DNA of 36,941 nt, taken from positions 1 to 36,941 of the forward strand of contig JALOQZ010000008.1 of the NCBI GenBank assembly GCA_025459245.1. The letters run 5' to 3'. The notes beneath the pieces are model-generated. The model was not told the origin of the DNA. It searched no databases and was given only the letters and a program-made list of their open reading frames with translations. Both the position numbers and the translations under genes were made by a program. Shown here piece by piece: positions 1-9,100 of this stretch. The stretch's first letter is position 1; each line of letters starts with the position of its first letter. This DNA comes from Pirellula sp. GTDB taxonomy: Bacteria; Planctomycetota; Planctomycetia; Pirellulales; Pirellulaceae.

Positions 1-1050
1 CAGTTTTGGGTGGATCAGTCGGTTGTGGATTCCAATCCTTCCATCCGCGAATCGCTGGAACGTCGGCTGATCGGCGCTTCGGACCGTTTGGAGCTCACTT
101 CCCCGGTCCGGTATTTAGCTGGGGGGGAGCAGATCAAGAATGATGTCGATCAGATCGAGGACATCTTTCGAGCGATCGATCGAGATGGTTTAGATCGGCG
201 AAGTTACATGTGTGTGATAGGAGGCGGTGCCTTGCTCGACGCGGTAGGCTATGCCGCAGGCATCGCGCATCGCGGCATTCGATTGATTCGATTTCCTACC
301 ACGACATTAGCTCAGGCTGATTCGGGGGTCGGAGTAAAGAATGCCATCAACGCGTTTGGAAAGAAAAATTGGAAAGGGACGTTCTCAGTCCCTTGGGCGG
401 TTGTCAACGATCAATCGCTGTTGGCGCAATTGCCTCAACGGGATTTCGTGGCGGGGTTTTCGGAAGCGGTGAAGGTTTCTTTGCTCAAGAGTCCAGGCGC
501 TTTTCGGTTTTTATGCGAGCATGCTCACGCGATTGCGAAGCGAGAGGGGGAGTCCGTTTTGGCCGCCATTCGTTCCAGCGTGCTGATGCATCTCCATCAC
601 ATCACGCATGGAGGAGATCCGTTCGAAATGCAGGAGGCTCGGCCACTTGATTTTGGGCATTGGTCCGCCCACAAACTCGAGCACCTTTCTCAATTCCGGC
701 TGCGGCATGGCGAAGCCGTTTCCATCGGGGTCGCGCTGGACACGGTCTATTCCCATTTTGTTCACGGTTTAGAGCGGTCCGATATGCTGGCAACTTTGGG
801 GGTTTTGATGAATCTGGGGTTACCGATTTACGATCCCATCGTCGGAGCCGAGACCCTTTTTGACGGTCTCGAGGAGTTTCGACAGCATTTGGGGGGACGG
901 CTGACCGTCACGATGCTGAGAGGCGTCGGCAATTGCATTCATACCCACGAAATCGACCGCGACGCAATGCTGCGAGCTATGGAGTTTATTCGAACGGTAT
1001 CTGAATCGAATCAGGATGTGTCCAAGGCGGGTGCGTCGGCTTTGGAATGA
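1..1050 (+). CDS. eboD: EboD-type 3-dehydroquinate synthase-like protein (5' end outside window)
   Basis: The reading frame is open from the first base, and the residues before the first GTG (base 10) continue the usual N-terminal strand, so the true start probably lies upstream. The fold is that of dehydroquinate synthase: an NAD-binding GGGALLDAVG motif (about residue 71, counting from base 10) and a metal site made by Glu152 (GFSEAVK), His217 (DFGHWSAHKLE) and His233 (RLRHGEA). The segment SGVGVKNAINAFGKKN and the GGDPFEM...RPLDFGHW block are typical of the EboD clade (ebo clusters, linked to prenyl-type precursor export in other bacteria) rather than canonical AroB, which has a VDSSVGGKTGVN-like segment. 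It sits upstream of a PabA/TrpG gene and aroDE, so a role in the shikimate pathway cannot be excluded. I am sure of the family and less sure of the substrate. Confidence 0.85.
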   Translation, partial: QFWVDQSVVDSNPSIRESLERRLIGASDRLELTSPVRYLAGGEQIKNDVDQIEDIFRAIDRDGLDRRSYMCVIGGGALLDAVGYAAGIAHRGIRLIRFPTTTLAQADSGVGVKNAINAFGKKNWKGTFSVPWAVVNDQSLLAQLPQRDFVAGFSEAVKVSLLKSPGAFRFLCEHAHAIAKREGESVLAAIRSSVLMHLHHITHGGDPFEMQEARPLDFGHWSAHKLEHLSQFRLRHGEAVSIGVALDTVYSHFVHGLERSDMLATLGVLMNLGLPIYDPIVGAETLFDGLEEFRQHLGGRLTVTMLRGVGNCIHTHEIDRDAMLRAMEFIRTVSESNQDVSKAGASALE

Positions 1051-1136
1051 CTGAAAACTAGAGGTCGTCGACAATCCCACGCTCGACTACACTACAGCCA
1101 CCGAAACGGTCCTTGGTCGAACCTCGCTGGCTCAAC

Positions 1137-1748
1137 ATGATACTGCTGATCGATAACTACGATTCCTTCACCTACAACATTGTCCAGAGGCTGGGGGAGA
1201 TAGATCCTTCGCTGGATGTCCAGACCTACCGAAACGACGAATTAACGGTGGATCAAGTTCGTGCGATGCGTCCGGATCGGATCATCCTTTCGCCCGGTCC
1301 CTGCACTCCCAACGAGGCCGGAATTTGCGTTCCGATCATCGAGCAGCTCCACGCGGACTTTCCCATATTGGGCGTGTGTCTCGGGCATCAGTCGATCGGG
1401 CAAGCGTTTGGGGGCAAGATTGTCCGCGCCCCCGAGTTGATGCATGGAAAGACCGATCGCATTTATCACGACAATCGAGGGATGTTCGCCGGATTGCCCA
1501 ATCCTTTTGTAGCCACCCGCTACCATTCGTTGGTGATTCTGCCAGAAAGCTTGCCAGAGTGTTTGGAAGTTTCCTCGTGGGTCGATGATCCCGCCGGCAA
1601 TCGAATTATCATGGGGGTTCGGCACAAAAAGTATGCGATCGAAGGCTGGCAGTTCCACCCCGAGAGCTTCCTGACCGAGCCAGGTCCGACGCTTTTGGAG
1701 CGATTTTTGACTTGGAATGGCCCCCCAGCTCCGACTGCGACTCCTTGA
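1137..1748 (+). CDS. pabA: Glutamine amidotransferase subunit of aminodeoxychorismate or anthranilate synthase
   Basis: Class I glutamine amidotransferase of about 203 residues, the usual size for PabA/TrpG. It would release ammonia from glutamine for a chorismate-using partner (PabB or TrpE), which is not in the window. Visible motifs are the N-terminal LLIDNYDSFTYN, the nucleophile elbow GVCLGHQ with catalytic Cys, the MHGK motif, and the His/Glu pair in WQFHPES near the C terminus. I chose the ATG at 1137 because it gives the standard MILLIDNYDSF start; an in-frame TTG at 1113 would add eight untypical residues. The following gene, aroDE, makes a chorismate precursor, which fits the pathway. 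Sequence alone does not separate PabA from TrpG; many bacteria use one protein for both. Confidence 0.9.
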   Translation: MILLIDNYDSFTYNIVQRLGEIDPSLDVQTYRNDELTVDQVRAMRPDRIILSPGPCTPNEAGICVPIIEQLHADFPILGVCLGHQSIGQAFGGKIVRAPELMHGKTDRIYHDNRGMFAGLPNPFVATRYHSLVILPESLPECLEVSSWVDDPAGNRIIMGVRHKKYAIEGWQFHPESFLTEPGPTLLERFLTWNGPPAPTATP

Positions 1749-1759
1749 TCTAAGAGCCT

Positions 1760-1815
1760 ATCCGAAAACCACCGGAAACCGCGGCTAGCGCCAGAGCGGC
1801 TGATGGTTTTCGGAT
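1760..1815. repeat. Inverted repeat between pabA/trpG and aroDE
   Basis: Two perfectly complementary 12-base arms (1760-1771, containing TCCGAAAACCA, and 1804-1815, containing TGGTTTTCGGA) flank a 32-base GC-rich centre that can itself form short pairs. The arms begin 12 bases after the upstream stop codon. There is no T-run after the 3' arm, so it is not a typical intrinsic terminator. It may be a dispersed repeat, a processing site or a weak terminator. Confidence 0.55.
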
Positions 1816-1924
1816 CGGGTCTAAACCGAAACTCCCGAAATTCGTAAGAAGATTCCGATCGCCGCCTCGAAGGGCTTCGTCGAATCTCACCTCATCACAC
1901 TCCTCTTACCTCCGCCCCGACAGC

Positions 1925-3460
1925 ATGCTTTGCGTAACGATCGCCAGAACGCGTCACAAACACACTATCAACGAGCACCAGCAAGTAGCTGAGTTGGGCG
2001 CCAAACTCGCTGAGCTTCGACTCGATTACATCGGCCGAAGCATTGATTTGGGGCGACTGCTAAAGAATCGTCCCACTCCCGTGGTGATCACTTGCCGGCG
2101 CAAAGAAGATGGCGGTCGGTGGGATCGAACCGAAGAGGAGCGGCTGATGCTCCTTCGTTCTGCGATTGCCATGGGAATCGAATATGTTGACTTGGAGGAA
2201 GACACCGCTCAGAAGATTCCTCGGTACGGCAAGACGAAGCGTATCGTCAGTCTCCATAACTTCGAAGAGACGCCAGACGATTTGGACGCGATTTATGAGA
2301 GGCTTGCCAAAGTCGACGCGGACATAGTCAAGATCGCCGTGCAAGCCAATTCGTTTGGCGATATGGTCAAGGTCTTGGAACTCATGCGAAATGCAAAGGT
2401 CCCGACCATCGGTATTGCCATGGGGGACTACGGTACACCCTCTCGGATTCTCGCGACTCGGTACGGTGCCCCTTTCACTTACTGCGTTTTCAATTCCGAA
2501 CGCAAAGTTGCACCCGGGCAGTTGAGTTTTGATCAGATGACAAACGTCTATCGAGCAGAGTCGATTCAGCCGACGACACGATTGTTCGGTGTGGTCGCGG
2601 ATCCGGTAGCGCATTCGTACAGTCCGCTGATCCACAATGCATCCTTCCTGGCCCATGACTTGGACTGTCGCTATCTCCCATTCCGAGTGGCTGCTGGCGA
2701 GTTGCCTGAATTCTTGGCTTGGTGCAAGCGGGAGAATATCGGAGGGCTAAGCGTCACGATTCCGCACAAGCAAGCGATTTTGCCTTTGCTAACCCAAGCC
2801 GAATCGGCGGCCCAAGGCATCGGGGCTTGCAATACCGTTGTTTTTGCGGGCGAGGAAATGGTGGGCTACAACACCGACTACCGCGCGGCGATGGACTGCC
2901 TTACCGAGGCTTATGCGAAAATGACCGGTAAAGAAGATCCGTTCGAGCGAGCTTCGGTATTGCTGTTGGGATGTGGTGGAGTCTCTCGCGCGATCGGGTA
3001 TGGGCTTGCTCAACGACGCGCGCTCATTACCGTTACCGCGAGAAACGCTGATGCCGCCAAAGAACTGGCGGGAGTTCTCAATGGTAAGACGGTACCATGG
3101 GGCGATCGGCATTCCATTTCCCCCGATATCCTCGTCAATGGAACACCCGTGGGGATGTTTCCGGAGATGGATGAGACCCCCTTTCAGACGAGTAAGCTCA
3201 AAGGGAAGACATTGGTCTTTGATACGATTTATAATCCTGAGCAGACATTGTTCATCAAAGGGGCGCGAACGGCAGCCTGTCCAGTGATCACTGGATTGCA
3301 AATGTTCGTTCGTCAAGCGGCATACCAATACCGGCTCTTCACCGGAAAGGAGCCGCCGATTGACGTGATGGTCAAGACAATCAAAAAGGCGATTTCTCCG
3401 GTTAACTACAAGGACCTCGACGATGACGAAGACGAGGACGATGGAGCCGACGAGGTTTAA
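1925..3460 (+). CDS. aroDE: Bifunctional 3-dehydroquinate dehydratase (type I) / shikimate dehydrogenase
   Basis: A 511-residue fusion catalysing two consecutive shikimate-pathway steps: dehydroquinate to dehydroshikimate, then NADPH-dependent reduction to shikimate. Residues 1-215 are a type I AroD domain with the general-base His111 (VSLHNFEETP) and Schiff-base Lys136 (DIVKIA). Residues 220-490 are AroE: the shikimate-binding SYS (231-233), Lys282 (TIPHKQ), Asn303, Asp318 (YNTDYR) and the nucleotide-binding GCGGVSRA loop at 349-356. The last 15 residues are almost entirely Asp/Glu. The same domain order is known in plant DHD/SHD proteins and occurs in some bacteria. ATG 1925 gives a complete first beta strand. 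The acidic-tail codons also contain the start of the next gene. Confidence 0.95.
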   Translation: MLCVTIARTRHKHTINEHQQVAELGAKLAELRLDYIGRSIDLGRLLKNRPTPVVITCRRKEDGGRWDRTEEERLMLLRSAIAMGIEYVDLEEDTAQKIPRYGKTKRIVSLHNFEETPDDLDAIYERLAKVDADIVKIAVQANSFGDMVKVLELMRNAKVPTIGIAMGDYGTPSRILATRYGAPFTYCVFNSERKVAPGQLSFDQMTNVYRAESIQPTTRLFGVVADPVAHSYSPLIHNASFLAHDLDCRYLPFRVAAGELPEFLAWCKRENIGGLSVTIPHKQAILPLLTQAESAAQGIGACNTVVFAGEEMVGYNTDYRAAMDCLTEAYAKMTGKEDPFERASVLLLGCGGVSRAIGYGLAQRRALITVTARNADAAKELAGVLNGKTVPWGDRHSISPDILVNGTPVGMFPEMDETPFQTSKLKGKTLVFDTIYNPEQTLFIKGARTAACPVITGLQMFVRQAAYQYRLFTGKEPPIDVMVKTIKKAISPVNYKDLDDDEDEDDGADEV

Positions 3461-3977
3461 GAGCGGGTGGAAGACGATTCGGCAATCCTGTCTCAATCGC
3501 TCTTCCGTCGGTGAGTGGCTCGAAGCGTTCTGGGGACGTTGGTATGGCTACCAGCTGAGCCGCCCTTATCCAGCTCCTTACCCAAACGAGAGTGTGGGTG
3601 CTTTTGGAGAACGATTAGCAGCTATTTATCTGGAACGCAAAGGCTATTTCATTCTCGAACGGTCGTTTCGAACAAGAACAGGCGAGATCGATCTCATCGC
3701 CGTTTGGAGAAAGAAGATTCTTGTTTTTGTAGAGGTCAAGACGGGAGAGTTTGGTCCGCCTCCAGGGGAAGGGCCTTCCGACCGCGTCGACGAGCGAAAA
3801 CAGAGGAAGATTACCGATACGGCGCTCCGCTATATGAAACAGCATCGACTTTTTGGTACTTCGGGACGTGCCGATGTGATCGAGGTCATCCTTCGTCCCG
3901 AATCGGGCAACGGGCCTTGTTTCCGGCATTTCGAATCCGCATTTCAGGCGTCCGGGCAATTTCAGATGTTTTCGTAA
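3423..3977 (+). CDS. yraN: YraN/UPF0102 family endonuclease-like protein
   Basis: The UPF0102 (YraN) domain covers about residues 57-180, starting at GAFGERLAAIYLERKGY. It belongs to the PD-(D/E)xK nuclease-like fold: Glu63, the GEIDLIA motif (Asp90) and VFVEVKT (Glu104, Lys106) form the expected metal site. The cellular role of this family is poorly defined. The gene overlaps the 3' end of aroDE by 38 bases. ATG 3423 has an AAGGA eight bases upstream (3410-3414), so I prefer it to ATG 3441, though the conserved domain starts much later and both starts are possible. The first 55 residues have no match to the family that I can see. Overlap suggests co-translation with aroDE. Confidence 0.85.
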   Translation: MTKTRTMEPTRFKSGWKTIRQSCLNRSSVGEWLEAFWGRWYGYQLSRPYPAPYPNESVGAFGERLAAIYLERKGYFILERSFRTRTGEIDLIAVWRKKILVFVEVKTGEFGPPPGEGPSDRVDERKQRKITDTALRYMKQHRLFGTSGRADVIEVILRPESGNGPCFRHFESAFQASGQFQMFS

Positions 3978-3993
3978 TCGGCCGGAAGTGGTC

Positions 3994-3999
3994 TATAAT
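3994..3999 (+). promoter_or_regulatory. Possible -10 element ahead of the cytochrome c gene
   Basis: A perfect TATAAT lies 17 bases after the yraN stop codon and upstream of the heme-protein gene. The sequence at the -35 distance (TTTCGT or TTCGTA) is a poor match, so this rests on the -10 alone. Confidence 0.35.
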
Positions 4000-4146
4000 G
4001 AATCGCGCCGATTGCCGATCGTGATTCGCTCCTTCCTAGTCGGTTTTCCCAAATAGGTTTTGTCGCAAACTCCAATGCCAATCGAAAATCGAAAATCATT
4101 ACAGACTAGGGCACGAGTTAGTCAGCTGGATGTTTGCGCCTCTACC

Positions 4147-5112
4147 ATGCGCTCCCTACCTTTGGGGCGTTGGCTGATGGTGGTTTGCGTGACGGCCGGG
4201 CTTTCTGGCGCTGCATTTGCGCAACGAACGGTAAAGCGACCGACGCGTGCTGTGCCGCCGACGTTCAAACCTGGAGAGTTTTCCGGCGTTTTCTTCGATG
4301 CCCCCTTGGCCCAGTTGCAGGGCACGAGGCCTGACTCAACGGCCTCCGAGAACAAGCTAGCGACCAACAGTCCCGTGGCTGAAATGGGCAATGAGGCAGC
4401 GGTGGAGGGTGCTGCGACCAAGGATGGCGTTTGGAAAAATCTTATCAGTGGAACCACCATTGAGGATTTGGTGAAAGAGTCTAAGTCTCGGCTCGATACA
4501 GTGATCACGACGCCTGCCAAGTTTGCTGCAGGTGGCTTTAAGGATGTGCGACGCGAGTTCACATTGCTTGCGAGTTTGATGGCCATCATCGATCGTTATC
4601 CGGAAGAGATTCGTTGGAAATCTTCCTCTCCCTACGGCCAACGAGCCTTTGCAAAGATGGCGTCCAACTGCAAGGTAGGGACTCAGCCCGTGTTTAACGA
4701 AGCGAAATTACGCCATCAAGATTTGCAGGAATTGCTGAAGGGCTCCAAGCTGTCTGGCACTGCCGATGAAGTGACTTGGGAGGATATCGCAGACCGAGGC
4801 CCTAGCATGCAGTTGCTGGAGTGGGCTCTCCGCGAGCATCTCGCTCCGATGACAAGCAGCGATAAAGAATTCCAAAACAGCCAAGAAGAAGTTCTCAAAT
4901 ACGCAGAGCTTGTCGCAGCCTACGGACAGATCCTTCAGCAGGAGGGGATGACCGATGCGGATGACGATACGTATGTCGAGTTAGCCGGGCAGATGGTCAC
5001 GGCCGCAACAGAGGCGATCAAGGCAACGAAGCTGGGAGATGCCGAAGCTGCGAGGACTGCCGTCGGAAAGATCGATCAATCCTGCAATAAATGCCACGAG
5101 TCCTATCGTTAG
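4147..5112 (+). CDS. Exported class II (cytochrome c'-like) cytochrome
   Basis: From ATG 4147 the protein (321 residues) begins with a clear Sec signal peptide, MRSLPLGRWLMVVCVTAGLS ending in an AFA cleavage site. A low-complexity linker follows, then a helical domain of about 200 residues whose only heme-binding motif, CNKCH, is five to nine residues from the C terminus (QSCNKCHESYR). A C-terminal CxxCH on a four-helix domain is the layout of class II cytochromes c'. The protein should be periplasmic and bind one covalent heme c; its partner is unknown. In-frame ATG 4075 and TTG 4060 would give a long N-terminal extension before the signal peptide, so I chose the internal ATG, although none has a strong ribosome binding site. 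The next gene starts 45 bases downstream. Confidence 0.8.
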   Translation: MRSLPLGRWLMVVCVTAGLSGAAFAQRTVKRPTRAVPPTFKPGEFSGVFFDAPLAQLQGTRPDSTASENKLATNSPVAEMGNEAAVEGAATKDGVWKNLISGTTIEDLVKESKSRLDTVITTPAKFAAGGFKDVRREFTLLASLMAIIDRYPEEIRWKSSSPYGQRAFAKMASNCKVGTQPVFNEAKLRHQDLQELLKGSKLSGTADEVTWEDIADRGPSMQLLEWALREHLAPMTSSDKEFQNSQEEVLKYAELVAAYGQILQQEGMTDADDDTYVELAGQMVTAATEAIKATKLGDAEAARTAVGKIDQSCNKCHESYR

Positions 5113-5157
5113 CGAAGTCAAAAAGGGCCCGCAGAACTAAGGTTTGCGAGAGATATC

Positions 5158-6000
5158 ATGGGAATTCGATTTGCTTGCCATCATTGCGCTCACGCTATCC
5201 ACGTGAAGGATTTCCAAGGAGGCAAGAAAGGCAAATGTCCAGAGTGTGGACAATTGTTTCGTATTCCGCTTCAAGACGCGACCTACTCGCTAGCGATCGA
5301 CGACGAGAAGGCGGCGTCCGTTCCAAACGCTGCAGTCGCAAGCCCGGCGGTGAAAGCAGGCGCCGTCCGCAGCAGTTCTTCGAATGTGGCTGCTTCCCCT
5401 GTTTTGGCGAAACCGCAAGAAAAGGTCCAAGCAACGGCGCCGACAGTGAAGAGCAGCAAGGTAGTAGCCAAGCACTCGTCATCAAAACCAAAAGATGCAC
5501 CTCCGGCTGTTCCCCCAGTCAGTAAAAAGGTAAGGCCCAAGGCTTTTATCGAAGCGGAGGGGGCTAGATGGTATGTCCGTCCCCCCAGCGGTGGCGAGTA
5601 TGGCCCCGCTTCGGAAGAGTTACTAACTGTTTGGATCGAAGAGAAGCGAGTTACTGCAGATTCGCTTTTATGGAAAGAAGGTCAGCCACAATGGCTGGCG
5701 GCAGAACAGTTGTTACCAGAGCTGTATCCTGCTGGCTCTGATTTTTACGAGGAGCCCAATCGGAAACACTCCGATTCCGATAGCACCATTGGATTTCCTG
5801 AGTTACCCGCATCGGGACCAGCCCCTTCGAGCGAATTGACCGGTACGGCGAAGCCTTCTCCTGCTGCGTTGCTCAAGGCACAGCGCAAGCAGCGACAGAA
5901 ACGAAATCAATGGCTTATCATTGGAATTCTTTCCGTGATCTCATTGATCCTTCTCGCGGGACTGGTTTGGGTGTTGATGACCAATACAAAGGCATCGTGA
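5158..6000 (+). CDS. Zinc-ribbon / GYF-domain membrane protein of unknown function
   Basis: A 280-residue protein in three parts. Residues 1-35 form a zinc-ribbon-like motif with Cys7/Cys10 and Cys27/Cys30, followed by about 95 residues rich in Ala, Ser, Pro and Lys. Residues about 135-190 resemble the GYF_2 domain (W-Y-V-R...G-E-Y-G-P...L-L-x-x-W-I...D-S-L-L-W...G-Q-P-x-W), common in planctomycetes and thought to bind peptides. Near the C terminus (about 252-274) is one membrane helix ending VLMTNTKAS. With no signal peptide, it is probably a tail-anchored cytoplasmic protein. It lies between two heme-protein genes on the same strand, which may reflect co-expression, but I cannot name a function. 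Confidence 0.75.
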   Translation: MGIRFACHHCAHAIHVKDFQGGKKGKCPECGQLFRIPLQDATYSLAIDDEKAASVPNAAVASPAVKAGAVRSSSSNVAASPVLAKPQEKVQATAPTVKSSKVVAKHSSSKPKDAPPAVPPVSKKVRPKAFIEAEGARWYVRPPSGGEYGPASEELLTVWIEEKRVTADSLLWKEGQPQWLAAEQLLPELYPAGSDFYEEPNRKHSDSDSTIGFPELPASGPAPSSELTGTAKPSPAALLKAQRKQRQKRNQWLIIGILSVISLILLAGLVWVLMTNTKAS

Positions 6001-6106
6001 GAACAGGAGCCGGATTCTTCTGTAGCGATTAGAATGAGAATTCCCCGCCAACGCTCCTACCGTTTCGTTCCCAGCCCTGCCCGTTTTTTCCCCAGGAAAG
6101 CCAAGC

Positions 6107-9100
6107 ATGTCATTTCGACTGCTTCCCATTACATCTTTGCTCGCTGTCTTTATGGTGGTCGCGATTTCATCGTGCGCTCCCACTTTATTCGCACAGCAAT
6201 CGCTCGGGGAGGATTTCTTCGAAAAGCGGATCCGACCTATCCTCGTAGCTCGCTGCTATGAATGCCACAGCGGGGAAGCAAAGCGTTTGGAAGGTAGCTT
6301 GAGGCTCGACCACGGATCGTTTTACGAACAGGGGGGCGACTCAGGGGCTGCTATTGATTCCGAGCAGCTTTCGCAAAGTCTTTTTTTACAAGCGATCCGA
6401 TACGAAGGCTATGAGATGCCTCCATCGGGCAAGCTTCCTGCGTCGGAGATCGAGGATCTCACCAAGTGGGTGCTGGCAGGCGCTCCATGGCCGGATGAGC
6501 CAGTTCCTGGTTCGAAGAAGGAGATTCCGTCGTTTGATTTGGAATCTCGCAAGGCTTCGCATTGGGCTTGGTCGCCCATCGAAAGGCGAACTTTACCTCC
6601 TCTTTCAATGGAATGGTCCCCTGCGTCGACCATCGATGCTTGGATTCAAAACGGACTTGCATCCAAAGGCTTGGTCCCAGCCCAAGAGGCCAATCGAGAG
6701 GTATTGATTCGTCGTTTGCACTGGGACCTTTTGGGAATTCCACCGACCACCGACGAGCTCGTACGATGGCGCGATGAGCCGAGCGAAGACTGGTACGAGC
6801 AGATGCTCGACTCGCTCCTATCCAATCCGCAGTTCGGTGTTCGGTTCGCCCGCCACTGGATGGACTTGATGCGATTCGCTCAGTCCAGGGGACATGAATT
6901 CGACGAAGATATCCCTGGCGCGGAGCACTATCGGGACTATCTCGTGAGAGCTTGGAATGCCGACGTTTCGTATGCAGACATCGTGCGGGAGCATGTCGCA
7001 GGCGATCTTTTGAGCCAACCTCGCCGGCACCCCACTCTCGGATGGAACGAATCGATTCTCGCAACCGGATTCTGGTTTCTCGGGGAATGGGTCCACTCTC
7101 CAGTGGATACTCGCAAGGACGAAACCGATCGATTCGACAACATGGTCGATGTCTTTTCCAAGTCCTTTCTAGGGATGACGGTCGCTTGCGCGCGTTGTCA
7201 TGACCACAAATTCGATGCGATTAGCACGGAGGACTATTATGCGATGTACGGCTATCTCCGCAGTAGCCATTATCGCCTCTATCGCTTCGAGACTGATGAA
7301 CAAGAAGATAGGATTCATGCCTTGCTTGATACGGTTCGAGACGATCATCGCAAGCAAGTAACCGATTTGGCGCAGCAGTTTGTTCGCAATCTGGGCGAGC
7401 AGCGTATCGACGCATTGGCAAGCACCTTAGCGCAGTCCAAACCAGCTCCTTTTCCATTGCCCTCGAACGACACTCGTGTTCTGTTTGATGCGTCGACACT
7501 GCCGGTCGAATCATTCCGAACCAACGGTGCAGGTTTTGGTTCTCGCGTCCAATTGGGTGGTTGGAAGTCGATTCGATTGCAGAGTCCCGCGGTAAAGGCT
7601 AGCGACGCTGCAGTTGCGGACGCGAAAAAGGGGGGGACGCTGAAGCTTCGAGCCTCTGCGTTCCCATCCATTGCTGCCGATCCTTTCTGGTTCCGCCAAA
7701 AGTCCCTACTGGAACGGATGAACGCCCAAAACCGATATGCACAAGTCGATCAAGCGGGTGGAACGTTTCTTACTCCCGCGTTCCATTTGGAATCGGATCG
7801 ACTCGCTTTTCTGGTTCGCGGAAACTTCAAGGTCTTCACGGCGGTAGATTCCCATCGACTGATCGCAGGCCCACTCCATGGAGAAACGGTTTTCGAATCC
7901 AAAGGAACGGCAGAGTCTGGATGGCGGTGGGTGCAAGGCCCGAGTCTAGCTCGTTATAAAAACAAACGGGTGCACCTGGAGTTTTCAGCCATCGATACCT
8001 CGGGTTTTGAATTGGCGCAAATCGTAGGAGGCGATACTCCGACGACACCTCCGATTGCATGGTCCGTTGAGAGCATACGAGAATCGCTTTCCAGGATCCA
8101 AGAAACGCGCGGAAGCGAATTATCAGAATTGTCCGAAGAGGATGAGCGTCTCGATGCTTGGGTGCTCACCGAATTGATCGATCGACTGAACAGCCGGCAG
8201 TTCGAATCCGCTCCCGCAGAGATTTGGGAAACCTGGAACAACGCGTTGGAGGGATGGCAAAACTCCGAACAAGCGATCGCGACCAAGGTGACTTGGGAGT
8301 CTCGAGTGGCGATGGCGATGCAGGATGGATCTGGGCAAGACGATTTCCTACTGATTCGAGGCAATCCGGACAAGCCAGCAAAACTGGTGCCTCGACGTTT
8401 TTTGGAAGCGCTCGATGGGAAGAGCCGATCGCTGGATAACAGAAGCGGTTCGGGGCGATTAGAGCTAGCCGAACAGATGCTTGCACCGAGCAATCCGCTT
8501 CTCTCTCGCGTTATCGCAAATCGGCTTTGGCATCACTTAATCGGTCGAGGCATTGTTGCAACAACCGATGATTTCGGAGTTCAAGGCAAGTTGCCGACAC
8601 ACCCAGAGTTATTGGACGACCTTGCGCTGTCGCTGCGAGACGGGGATTGGTCTCTCAAGTCACTGATACGTTCGATTTGTCTGTCGAGTACTTACCGTCA
8701 GCAAACAGCTGCGGGGGAGTCATCGACAGTCGACCCGAGCAACGAGTATCTAGCGTTTGCAAACGTGAAGAAGTTGCAAGGCGAGGCGGTGAGGGACGGA
8801 TTGTTCTTAACGGCAGGACAGTTGGACAGTCGACTGGAGGGGGGAACTGTACGAGTCCATTTGAACGACTTCTTGACTGGTCGTGGACGCCCGAATCAAA
8901 GCGGACCGATGGATGGTCGGGGTCGTAGAAGTTTGTATCTTGAGGTGCGACGCAACTTTCTCAACCCGATGTTAACGGCTTTTGATATGCCTACCCCCTT
9001 CAGTTCGATGGGGAGACGCAATGTGTCGAACGTGCCGGCTCAAGCGCTAACGATGTTGAACGATCCGATGGTCCATGCCTTGGCGGAGAAGTGGGCGGAG

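Noticed and set aside
2060-3496. Two long minus-strand frames opposite aroDE
   Set aside because: Both overlap a well-conserved bifunctional enzyme on the other strand and show no family motif.
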